Shown here: one piece after another, positions 1-7,744 of the stretch
Layout of the letters: each line of letters begins with the position of its first letter
How positions within the stretch are numbered: the first letter of the stretch is position 1
DNA from: Enhygromyxa salina
Lineage (GTDB): Bacteria > Myxococcota_A > Polyangia > Nannocystales > Nannocystaceae
Assembly: GCF_002994635.1 (NCBI RefSeq)
Contig: NZ_PVNL01000124.1
Coordinates: 62,001-126,000, forward strand
Direction of reading: 5' to 3'
DNA length: 64,000 bases
Translations under genes and position numbers: made by a program
Notes under the pieces: model-generated
Seen by the model: the letters and a program-made list of their open reading frames with translations, nothing else
Database searches by the model: none
What the model was told of the DNA's origin: nothing

Positions 1-1
1 A

Positions 2-424
2 ATTCGATTCTTGCTCAGCGTCGAGGATCAAGCACATACGCCCTGGCTCACGCCGAGCGATCGCCAGACCCGAGGCGTCGCGTTCGTCGACATCGACGGC
101 CGGTTTCACCTGGCCTTCGATCTGCTCGACGATCGCGTCGATCCTGACGAGCTCGATCCCTACGATCCCACCGAGCGGGCGCAGACACGCGCTCGGCTCG
201 TCAGTGAGACCGGCGAGGATCTCGGACCGGCCGACGACGGCGCGCCGCGGCTGTGGGTGGCGTGGCGTCTGAGCGAGGACGCGGCCCCACCGAGCGCATT
301 GGACCTCCCGGCCGCGAGCGCGGCCAAGCTCGAGCTGCTCGATGAGCTGCTCCGCGACGGGATCATCGATCGCGAAGAACACGAGCGTCGGCGAGCTCGC
401 CTCGGCGCCGAGAACCCCAAGTAA
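2..424 (+). CDS. SHOCT-type C-terminal domain protein, 5'-partial
   Basis: The reading frame is open from the first bases of the window, so the true start probably lies upstream; an internal TTG at 11 is the first possible start seen. About the last 30 residues (SAAKLELLDELLRDGIIDRE and the following EEHERRRARLG) match the short SHOCT motif: an amphipathic helix, a G-[IL]-[IT] turn, then E-[EF] and basic residues. This motif usually sits at the C-terminus of small bacterial proteins and probably mediates oligomerisation. The rest is acidic and Pro-rich with no recognised domain. The stop is 13 bp before the next gene, so it may be co-transcribed with the barrel protein and the Entner-Doudoroff genes. 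Function unknown. Confidence 0.6.
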   Translation: MRFLLSVEDQAHTPWLTPSDRQTRGVAFVDIDGRFHLAFDLLDDRVDPDELDPYDPTERAQTRARLVSETGEDLGPADDGAPRLWVAWRLSEDAAPPSALDLPAASAAKLELLDELLRDGIIDREEHERRRARLGAENPK

Positions 425-437
425 CCCGAGGCCGACG

Positions 438-2135
438 ATGACCACGACCTTCTCGCTGTTGTTCTTGCTCCTCGGCCTCGGTGTTTCGAGTCCGCCGGAG
501 TCCGACCCCGATCCCGACCCTGACACGGAAACAGACGCCGCTTCGCCAGCCGCGAGCGAGGCCGAAGCCGCGACGACCGAATCCGCCGAAGGACCGCCCA
601 CTGTCCGACTCCAACCGGAGGCCCAGCGACCAGACGAGGCGCATCCGGCCGCGGGTGACTCGGACGCATCCAAGAACGGGCCGGGCCCGCGACGCAGCGG
701 GACCACCCCCGACACGGTAAGCACCCACGGCGGCGGCGCCGTGTCAGAGAGCGGCTGGGGCTTCGACTTCAACGGCTACATCAACGCGCCGATGCAGCTC
801 GGGATCGGAGAGCACCCGAACACGGGACGCACGACCCTGCACGCGCCGCTCGTCGCCGACGATCAATTTCTGAGCTGGCAGCACACCTCGCACATGCGGC
901 GCAGCTGGTCGGAGATGTACTTCTCCTACGGCAACGACGTCGTGCGCGGGACCACGGTCATCGAGGCGTTCAACTTCACGGACGTGAACTGGAACCAGCA
1001 GCAAGCGCAGCTCGGCGTCGGTCAGGCCTTCGTCACGCTCACGCCGCGGTTTCGCTCGACGCCGATCCAGTTTCGGGCCCGCGTGGGCGCGTTCGACAAT
1101 CGCTACGGCATGTCGGGTCGCTACGACCTCGGCGAGTACGAGACCTACATCTTCGGTCGAACCCGCGCGATGGGGGAGACGCTCAGCCTCAGCATCCCGA
1201 TCAAGAAGAAGTTCAAGCTCAACCTCGAGCACGGGTTTGGGATCAACCGACCCAACCCGAGCATCTACAACACGTCGCGGTTCACGGTGCTCAACCACGC
1301 GCACGCCGGGTTCGAGTGGAACGAGATGGTGGAGTTCAACCTCCACTACCTCGCCGCCTACTCGATGGAGGAAGACCGACGCGGCGAGCTGATGCCGGAC
1401 AACCGTCGCGGACGCATGCAGGTGTTCGGGCCCGAGCTGCGCATCGACGCCAACCGAGCCGGCTACTGGTACGTCGCGTTCTCGGTCATCGACTCGAACA
1501 AGGCGCGGACGATCGGACCCGCGATCGAGGTGATTCACGCCCAGGGCGGCGGCAACTTCACGCTTGGCATCGTGGACAACTACCTCGAGGGGCCGACCAA
1601 GCAGTCGGACGGCGACGGTGCCGTCTACACGATCGGCGCCCAGACCGAGCACAGCCTCAAGAAGATCCTGCAGGGTGACTCGTTTTGGGGGTCTGGGTGG
1701 GATCTGCGGCTGACCCTCTACGGCATGATGAACTTCATCGAGTCGCCGGATCCCGACGTCGACGGCACCCACAAGCTCAAGTACGGCGCGGATCTGTTCT
1801 ACAGCGCGCTGCCCTGGCTGGGCGCCGCGCTGCGCTTCGATCGGGTCCAGCCGCACAGCGAGCTGCCCGAGCAGAGCTTCGCCGTCATGTCGCCGCGGCT
1901 GGTGTTCCGCACCTCGTGGTTGACCCGCGAGCAGGTCTACATCCAGTACTCGCACTACTTCTACGCCCAGCGTGAGTGCGCCGATCCGGAGGAGCTGTAT
2001 TTCTGCGTTCAGCCGCCGGTCACCGCGGTCCCGCCCGACGGCTGGGGGTCGGCATCTCTGGACAACGACCGCGGCGCGCCGCTGAACTTGCCCGACATGA
2101 ACGTGATCACGATCGGCGCCAATATTTGGTGGTGA
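438..2135 (+). CDS. Outer-membrane beta-barrel (porin-like) protein
   Basis: The start is ATG at 438, which gives a clean signal peptide (MTTTFSLLFLLLGLGVSS) and removes an upstream extension that overlaps the preceding gene. A Pro/Glu/Asp-rich low-complexity segment of about 100 residues follows, then about 450 residues of alternating aromatic/polar beta-strand-like sequence ending in ...IGANIWW. A C-terminal aromatic residue is typical of proteins inserted by the BAM machinery. It lies 6 bp upstream of zwf and on the same strand as the whole Entner-Doudoroff operon, so uptake of a sugar or sugar acid across the outer membrane is a reasonable guess. No porin family could be named from sequence alone. 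Barrel nature is fairly sure, substrate is not. Confidence 0.7.
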   Translation: MTTTFSLLFLLLGLGVSSPPESDPDPDPDTETDAASPAASEAEAATTESAEGPPTVRLQPEAQRPDEAHPAAGDSDASKNGPGPRRSGTTPDTVSTHGGGAVSESGWGFDFNGYINAPMQLGIGEHPNTGRTTLHAPLVADDQFLSWQHTSHMRRSWSEMYFSYGNDVVRGTTVIEAFNFTDVNWNQQQAQLGVGQAFVTLTPRFRSTPIQFRARVGAFDNRYGMSGRYDLGEYETYIFGRTRAMGETLSLSIPIKKKFKLNLEHGFGINRPNPSIYNTSRFTVLNHAHAGFEWNEMVEFNLHYLAAYSMEEDRRGELMPDNRRGRMQVFGPELRIDANRAGYWYVAFSVIDSNKARTIGPAIEVIHAQGGGNFTLGIVDNYLEGPTKQSDGDGAVYTIGAQTEHSLKKILQGDSFWGSGWDLRLTLYGMMNFIESPDPDVDGTHKLKYGADLFYSALPWLGAALRFDRVQPHSELPEQSFAVMSPRLVFRTSWLTREQVYIQYSHYFYAQRECADPEELYFCVQPPVTAVPPDGWGSASLDNDRGAPLNLPDMNVITIGANIWW

Positions 2136-2141
2136 GAAAGC

Positions 2142-3611
2142 ATGTACAGCCTCGAGATGGCCGAGTCCGCGCAACGTCATGAAACAATCATCCTGTTCGG
2201 CGCGACAGGCGACCTGGCGCAGCGGATGCTGCTGCCGTCGCTGTATGCCCTGCACGCCGACGAATTGCTCGCGCCCGATCTGCGGATCATCGGGACCGCA
2301 CGAACGGGGCTCGACGACGCCGGCTTTCGCGAGTTAGCGCGCGCCGCCCTCGACGAGTACGTTCCTGCCGAGCGCAAGACCGGCGAGCTGCTCGCGGGCT
2401 TCTTGGCGCGCCTGTCGTATCAGCCGCTCGACGCGTCGACGGTCGAGGGCTTTGATCGCCTGGCTGCGAAGGCGGGCGACATCTCCGGCGGCCTGGCGAT
2501 CGTCTTGTCAACGGCGCCGTCGCTGTTCGAGCCGACGATCAAGGGCCTCGAGTCGGCGGGGTTGGCGGGCGCCAATGTCCGGATCGGGCTCGAGAAGCCG
2601 CTTGGCATTGATCTGGGCAGCGCGGCGAAGATCAACGACGCGGTCTCGGCGGTGTTCCCCGAGCATCGGATCTTTCGGATCGACCACTACCTCGGCAAGG
2701 AGACCGTGCAGAACCTGATGGCGCTGCGCTTCGGCAACATGTTGTTCGAGCCGGTCTGGAATTCGGCGCATGTCGATCATGTCCAGATCACCGTCAGCGA
2801 GACGGTCGGCCTCGAGGGTCGCGCCGACTTCTACAATGGGACGGGTGCGCTGCGCGACATGGTCCAGAATCACATGTTGCAGCTGCTCGCCCTGATCGCG
2901 ATGGAGCCGCCAGGCGCGTTTGATGCGACGGCGATCCGGGACGAAAAGGTCAAGGTCCTGCGGGCTCTGCGGCCGCTGCGCGAAGGGGAGAGCGTCCGCG
3001 GCAAGTACGACAATGGGGCGTCGGGCGGGGTGGCCGTGGCGGGCTACGATACCGAGCTCGGCGCCGAGTCGGACACCGAGACCTTTGTCGCGCTGAAGGC
3101 CCAGATCGACAATTGGCGCTGGCAGGGCGTGCCGTTCTACCTGCGGACCGGCAAGCGCATGGCCGAGCGGCGCAGCGAGATCGTGGTGCAGTTCAAGTCC
3201 GTGCCCCACAATATCTTCGAGGGCCGCCACGGCAGGCTTCAGGCCAATACGTTGATCATTCGATTGCAGCCGCAGGAGTATGTTCGGCTGCTGGTCATGG
3301 CCAAGGAGCCGGGGCTCGACCGCAAGAAGGTGGTCCTGCGCGAGGTGCCGCTCGACCTGTCGCTGAGCGAGGCGTTTCACCGGTCGCGGCGCCGGATCGC
3401 CTATGAGCGGCTGCTGCTCGACCTGATCGAGGGCGACCAGACCCTGTTTGTTCGGCGTGACGAGGTCGAGGCGCAGTGGCGCTGGATCGACGCGATCCGT
3501 GCGATCTGGGCCGAACACGGCGACGCGCCCAAGCGCTATGCTGCCGGCAGCTGGGGGCCCGTCGCGGGTCTGGCTCTGACTGAGCGCGACGGACGTAGCT
3601 GGCATGAGTGA
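2142..3611 (+). CDS. zwf: Glucose-6-phosphate 1-dehydrogenase
   Basis: Oxidises glucose 6-phosphate to 6-phosphoglucono-lactone with NAD(P)+, the entry step of the Entner-Doudoroff and pentose phosphate routes; cytoplasmic. 489 residues, normal for the family. The nucleotide-binding motif GATGDLAQRML is at residues 20-30, the EKP substrate motif near 151, and the signature RIDHYLGKE at 179-187 contains the catalytic His-Tyr-Leu-Gly-Lys-Glu segment. A GAGAAAG ribosome-binding site precedes ATG 2142; a second in-frame ATG is at 2157. The 3' end overlaps pgl by 8 bp, which implies translational coupling. The sequence style (VFPEHRIFRIDHYLGKETVQ) is like alphaproteobacterial, especially sphingomonad, enzymes, as judged from memory. 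Confidence 0.97.
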   Translation: MYSLEMAESAQRHETIILFGATGDLAQRMLLPSLYALHADELLAPDLRIIGTARTGLDDAGFRELARAALDEYVPAERKTGELLAGFLARLSYQPLDASTVEGFDRLAAKAGDISGGLAIVLSTAPSLFEPTIKGLESAGLAGANVRIGLEKPLGIDLGSAAKINDAVSAVFPEHRIFRIDHYLGKETVQNLMALRFGNMLFEPVWNSAHVDHVQITVSETVGLEGRADFYNGTGALRDMVQNHMLQLLALIAMEPPGAFDATAIRDEKVKVLRALRPLREGESVRGKYDNGASGGVAVAGYDTELGAESDTETFVALKAQIDNWRWQGVPFYLRTGKRMAERRSEIVVQFKSVPHNIFEGRHGRLQANTLIIRLQPQEYVRLLVMAKEPGLDRKKVVLREVPLDLSLSEAFHRSRRRIAYERLLLDLIEGDQTLFVRRDEVEAQWRWIDAIRAIWAEHGDAPKRYAAGSWGPVAGLALTERDGRSWHE

Positions 3612-4326
3612 GGATGCGATGAGCGACACTCGCTGGTGCGACCAAGCAGATCGCGACGCGCTGGCGAGCGCCGTTGCAAGCGCCCTTGGCCAGGCGATCG
3701 AGGCCGCCGTCGCCGCCCGGGGCATCGCCGTGCTCGCGCTGTCGGGTGGGAACACGCCATGGCCGGCCTATGAAGCGCTCTCGAACCAACCGCTGGCGTG
3801 GGATCGGGTGATCTTCATTCCCACGGACGACCGGCTGGTATCGCTCGACGATCCACTCTCAAACGTCGCCGCGGTGGCGAGGATATTCGAGCCACTCGGC
3901 GCGTGGGTCGAGTCGCTGACCAATGGAGCCGTCGCCGATCATGTCGCAGCCGGCCAGGCCGCGGACACGCGGCTGCGCAGCTTGCCCTGGCCGCTCGACT
4001 TCGTCCTGCTCGGGGTTGGTGGCGACGGGCACACTGCCTCGATCTTCCCCGGTGAGGACTACGCCGCCGCGATCGATCCCTGTAGTTCGGCGCGGGCGCT
4101 GGGGGTGATGCCGGATCCGCTGCCGCCTGAAGCGCCTGTTGCGCGAGTCAGCCTGTCCCTCGCAGCCATCTCCGCGGCGCGGACCGTGGCGATCGCCGCG
4201 ACCGGGCCCCACAAGCGCGCCGTGATCGAGGACGCGATTGAAGCGCGTGACCGCTCACCGTACCCTGTCGGCCGCGTGCTGGCGGCCATCCGCGCTCCCG
4301 TCCACATATACTGGGCACCCCAATGA
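3604..4326 (+). CDS. pgl: 6-phosphogluconolactonase
   Basis: Hydrolyses 6-phosphoglucono-1,5-lactone to 6-phosphogluconate, the second step of the pathway. 240 residues, the usual size of the DevB/Pgl family. Recognisable motifs are [16 protein letters not shown] near residues 44-59, FIPTDDRLV at 71-79 with the following SN, and [14 protein letters not shown], whose His is the expected catalytic residue. The start at 3604 overlaps the end of zwf by 8 bp and the stop overlaps the edd start in an ATGA arrangement, so the gene sits inside a coupled operon. An alternative start at 3619 would give a protein five residues shorter. Confidence 0.96.
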   Translation: MSEDAMSDTRWCDQADRDALASAVASALGQAIEAAVAARGIAVLALSGGNTPWPAYEALSNQPLAWDRVIFIPTDDRLVSLDDPLSNVAAVARIFEPLGAWVESLTNGAVADHVAAGQAADTRLRSLPWPLDFVLLGVGGDGHTASIFPGEDYAAAIDPCSSARALGVMPDPLPPEAPVARVSLSLAAISAARTVAIAATGPHKRAVIEDAIEARDRSPYPVGRVLAAIRAPVHIYWAPQ

Positions 4327-6143
4327 CGTTGCACCCCGATATTGAACGCGTGACCGCACGGATCGCCGAACGCTCTCGAGCGAGTCGACGCGTGTATCTG
4401 GATCTCGTCAATTCCCAGCGCGACGCGGGGACCCACCGCCCGCAGCTGTCGTGCGGCAACCTTGCCCACGGTTTCGCCGCGGCCGGCCAAGACAAGGCCC
4501 AGATCAAGGCCGGCGAGGCCATGAATATCGGCATTGTCACGGCCTACAACGACATGCTGTCGGCGCATCAGCCCTACGGTAGCTACCCGGATCAGATCAA
4601 GATCTGGGCGCGCGAAGCGGGGGCGACCGCCCAGGTCGCAGGCGGGGTCCCGGCGATGTGCGACGGCGTGACGCAGGGCCAGGACGGCATGGAGCTGTCG
4701 CTGTTCAGCCGCGACGTGATTGCGATGGCGGCCGCGGTGGCGCTGTCGCACCACATGTTCGAGGGCGCGCTGCTGCTCGGCATCTGCGACAAGATCGTGC
4801 CTGGCCTGCTGATCGGGGCGCTCCGGTTCGGCCACTTGCCAACGATCCTGGTCCCCGGCGGGCCGATGCCGTCGGGCCTCCCCAACAAGGAGAAGGTGCG
4901 GCTTCGCCAGTTCTACGCGGAGGGCAAGGCGTCCAAGGCCGAGCTACTCGAGGCAGAGAGCGCGAGCTATCACGCGGCGGGGACCTGCACATTCTACGGG
5001 ACCGCCAATTCGAATCAGATGATGATGGAGATGATGGGCCTGCACATGCCGGGCGCCAGCTTCGTCAATCCGGGCGGCGAGCTCCGCCAGTCGCTGACGC
5101 GCGCCGCCGTGCGCCGCGTCCTCGAGATCGGCTGGAGCGGCGCCGACTATCGGCCGCTCGGCCACTGCGTCGACGAAAAGGCGATCGTCAACGCGATCGT
5201 CGGCCTGCTCGCCACTGGCGGCTCGACCAATCACGTCATCCATCTACCCGCGATCGCCCGGGCGGCGGGGGTCCTGATCGACTGGGACGACATCGATCAG
5301 CTCTCGCGCGTGGTCCCGCTGATCACCAGCATCTACCCCAACGGATCGGGCGACGTGAACGGCTTCGCAGCTGCTGGCGGCATGCCCTACGTCATTCGTG
5401 AGCTGGTCGGAGCGGGCCTCGCTCACGACGATATTCTCACGGTCTACGGCGCCAGCCTGTCGGACGGGGCAAAGCAGCCACGGCTCGACGATCGCGCCCT
5501 GGTCTGGACCGACGCACCCTCGGCGAGCGGGGACGAGACCATGCTGCGGCCCGTGGCCAACCCGTTCCAGCCCGAGGGCGGCATGCGGCTGCTTCGCGGC
5601 AACCTGGGGCGGGCGACGATGAAGGTGAGCGCGGTCGATCGCAGCCGCTGGACGATCGAGGCGCCGTGCCGCGTGTTCTCGGATCAGCATGCTGTAGTCG
5701 CGGCGTTCAGCGCGGGCGAGCTCGAGCGAGACACGGTCGTCGTCGTGCGCTTTCAGGGTCCGGCGGCCAACGGCATGCCCGAGCTGCACAAGCTGACTCC
5801 GCCGCTGGGTGTCCTGCAGGACCGTGGCTTTCGCGTTGCGTTGATCACCGATGGGCGGATGTCGGGCGCGAGCGGAAAGGTCCCCGCCGCGATTCACTGC
5901 AGCCCGGAGGCGCTGAAGGGCGGCGGCCTCGGGCGGCTGCGCGACGGGGACATCGTGCGCGTGTGCGCCGAAGCGGGGGTCCTCGAGGCGCAGGTCGACC
6001 CGGCCCAGTGGCGCGCGCGCGAGCTCGCGACGCCCCCGGCGTTCGTGCCCGGAACTGGCCGCGAGCTGTTCGCAATGATGCGCGCGACGGCGACCGAGGC
6101 CGAAGCAGGGGCGTCGGCCATGCTCGGGGCGGCGGGGTTGTGA
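4323..6143 (+). CDS. edd: Phosphogluconate dehydratase
   Basis: Dehydrates 6-phosphogluconate to 2-keto-3-deoxy-6-phosphogluconate (KDPG), the committed Entner-Doudoroff step. 606 residues, full length for the IlvD/Edd family. Iron-sulfur cluster region: Cys113 in [10 protein letters not shown], Cys155 in GICDKIVPG, and Cys222 in [13 protein letters not shown]. The C-terminal domain has [19 protein letters not shown], the family signature near the Mg/substrate site. It overlaps pgl by 4 bp and glk by 1 bp (TGATG). Sequence and the zwf-pgl-edd-glk order match the arrangement known from sphingomonads and Caulobacter, which suggests acquisition from an alphaproteobacterium (inference). Confidence 0.97.
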   Translation: MTLHPDIERVTARIAERSRASRRVYLDLVNSQRDAGTHRPQLSCGNLAHGFAAAGQDKAQIKAGEAMNIGIVTAYNDMLSAHQPYGSYPDQIKIWAREAGATAQVAGGVPAMCDGVTQGQDGMELSLFSRDVIAMAAAVALSHHMFEGALLLGICDKIVPGLLIGALRFGHLPTILVPGGPMPSGLPNKEKVRLRQFYAEGKASKAELLEAESASYHAAGTCTFYGTANSNQMMMEMMGLHMPGASFVNPGGELRQSLTRAAVRRVLEIGWSGADYRPLGHCVDEKAIVNAIVGLLATGGSTNHVIHLPAIARAAGVLIDWDDIDQLSRVVPLITSIYPNGSGDVNGFAAAGGMPYVIRELVGAGLAHDDILTVYGASLSDGAKQPRLDDRALVWTDAPSASGDETMLRPVANPFQPEGGMRLLRGNLGRATMKVSAVDRSRWTIEAPCRVFSDQHAVVAAFSAGELERDTVVVVRFQGPAANGMPELHKLTPPLGVLQDRGFRVALITDGRMSGASGKVPAAIHCSPEALKGGGLGRLRDGDIVRVCAEAGVLEAQVDPAQWRARELATPPAFVPGTGRELFAMMRATATEAEAGASAMLGAAGL

Positions 6144-7111
6144 TGGAGATCGTCACCGCAGATATCGGCGGCACCCATGCCCGCTTTGCGATCGCAACCG
6201 TGGAGTCGGGGCGTGTCGTGGCGCTGTCGGAGCCGGTCAAGATGGTGACGTCGGATCACGCCAGCTTGCAGATCGCGTGGCAGGCGTTTGGCACCGGTCT
6301 GGGCCGCGCCCTGCCACGCGCCGCGGCAATCGCGATCGCCGCCCCGGTCCGCGGTGATCTGATCAAGCTGACCAACAATCCGTGGATCGTCCGGCCGGCG
6401 CTGATTCCAGACAAGCTGGCCGTCGACACGCATGTGCTGATCAACGACTTCGAGGCGGTCGCCCATGCCGTTGGCGCGGTCGCTGAGACCGACTTTGTCC
6501 GCATCACGGGTCCGGACGTCCCGCTGCCGGATACCGGTATGATCAGCGTCATCGGTCCCGGTACCGGGCTGGGGGTGGCGGCCTTGTTGCGAACGGCTTC
6601 CCGCGTCCATGTCCTCGCGACCGAGGGCGGACACAGTGACTTCGCGCCGCTCGACAGCATCGAGGATCGGATCCTCGCCCACCTCCGGGCCCAGCACACG
6701 CGGGTCTCGGTCGAGCGGGTGGTCGCGGGGCCGGGGCTGCGCGCGATCTGGGAGGTGCTCGCCGCGATGGAAGGCCGCGACGTTCCGCGCGGTGACAACA
6801 AGGCGCTGTGGACGATGGCGCTGACCGGCGAAGACAGCATCGCCGCCGCGGCGCTCGATCGCTTCTGCCTGGCGCTGGGCTCGGTCGCCGGAGACATCGC
6901 GCTGACCCACGGGCCCGGACCGGTGGTGCTGGCGGGCGGGCTCGGCCAGCGGCTAGCGAACCACCTCCCAAAGTCCGGCTTCGCCGAGCGGTTTGTCTCG
7001 AAGGGCCGACATCGCAGCTTGATGGAGTCGCTCCCGGTCAAGCTGATCACGCACCCCGAACCTGGCCTGTTTGGGGCTGCCGCTGCCTATGCGCAGGAGT
7101 TCACGCGATGA
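6143..7111 (+). CDS. glk: Glucokinase
   Basis: Phosphorylates glucose to glucose 6-phosphate with ATP and so feeds zwf in the same operon. 322 residues from ATG 6143, typical for the bacterial Glk family (not ROK). The phosphate-binding motif DIGGTHARFA is at residues 7-16; the second nucleotide motif GPGTGLGVA and the substrate-site EGGHSDFAP are present. The start was chosen at the TGATG junction with edd; the frame is open further upstream but that stretch only shadows edd. The 3' end overlaps eda by 4 bp. Confidence 0.95.
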   Translation: MEIVTADIGGTHARFAIATVESGRVVALSEPVKMVTSDHASLQIAWQAFGTGLGRALPRAAAIAIAAPVRGDLIKLTNNPWIVRPALIPDKLAVDTHVLINDFEAVAHAVGAVAETDFVRITGPDVPLPDTGMISVIGPGTGLGVAALLRTASRVHVLATEGGHSDFAPLDSIEDRILAHLRAQHTRVSVERVVAGPGLRAIWEVLAAMEGRDVPRGDNKALWTMALTGEDSIAAAALDRFCLALGSVAGDIALTHGPGPVVLAGGLGQRLANHLPKSGFAERFVSKGRHRSLMESLPVKLITHPEPGLFGAAAAYAQEFTR

Positions 7112-7728
7112 AGCCGATTGAGTCGATCATGCGCACGGCGCCGGTCATCCCGGTCCTCGTCATCAGCGATGTCGCGCGCGCGCGCCCGGTCGCCGAGGCG
7201 TTGGTCGCCGGCGGTCTGCGGGTGCTCGAGGTGACCCTGCGGACCCCGGCAGCGCTCGATGTGATCGCCGAGATGCGCAAGGTCGAGGGCGCGATCGTGG
7301 GGGCGGGGACCGTGCTCGACCCAGCCAGCCTCGAGCGCGCGATCGCAGCCGGCGCCCAGTTCATCGTCTCGCCCGGGCTCACCGATACGCTGGCCCGCGC
7401 CGCGATCGCAGCGGGCGTCCCGTTCCTGCCCGGGGTCGCCAGTGCCAGCGACATCATGCGCGGGCTCGAGCTCGGACTTCGGCACTTCAAGTTCTTCCCG
7501 GCCGAGGCTTCGGGGGGTCTCGCGGCGCTGAAGGCCCTGCTCGGACCGTTCGGCGATCTACGCTTTTGTCCGACCGGGGGCATCACCGCCGACAACATGG
7601 CCGAATGGCTGATGCTCGAGTCTGTCACATGCGTCGGTGGCTCGTGGCTCGTGAAGGACGCGATGGATCCCGAGCAGATCCGCGACCTGGCACGAGCGGC
7701 CTCGAATCTCGCCAAGCCCACCGTTTGA
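7108..7728 (+). CDS. eda: KDPG aldolase (2-dehydro-3-deoxy-phosphogluconate aldolase)
   Basis: Cleaves KDPG to pyruvate and glyceraldehyde 3-phosphate, the last Entner-Doudoroff reaction. 206 residues from ATG 7108, standard size. Catalytic residues align with the E. coli enzyme at an offset of four: Glu41 and Arg45 in EVTLRT, and the Schiff-base Lys128 in HFKFFPAE. GAGTV and CPTGGI phosphate-site motifs are present. The start overlaps the glk stop (ATGA). It ends the operon and faces the LacI/GGDEF gene, with 16 bp between the two stops. Confidence 0.96.
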   Translation: MKPIESIMRTAPVIPVLVISDVARARPVAEALVAGGLRVLEVTLRTPAALDVIAEMRKVEGAIVGAGTVLDPASLERAIAAGAQFIVSPGLTDTLARAAIAAGVPFLPGVASASDIMRGLELGLRHFKFFPAEASGGLAALKALLGPFGDLRFCPTGGITADNMAEWLMLESVTCVGGSWLVKDAMDPEQIRDLARAASNLAKPTV

Positions 7729-7744
7729 GCGCCCTGACCGGCGC
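7729..7744. terminator. Possible bidirectional terminator hairpin
   Basis: GCGCC at 7729-7733 pairs with GGCGC at 7740-7744 around a 6-nt loop. It occupies exactly the gap between the convergent eda and sensor/cyclase genes. The stem is only 5 bp and has no T tract, so termination is a guess from position. Confidence 0.3.
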
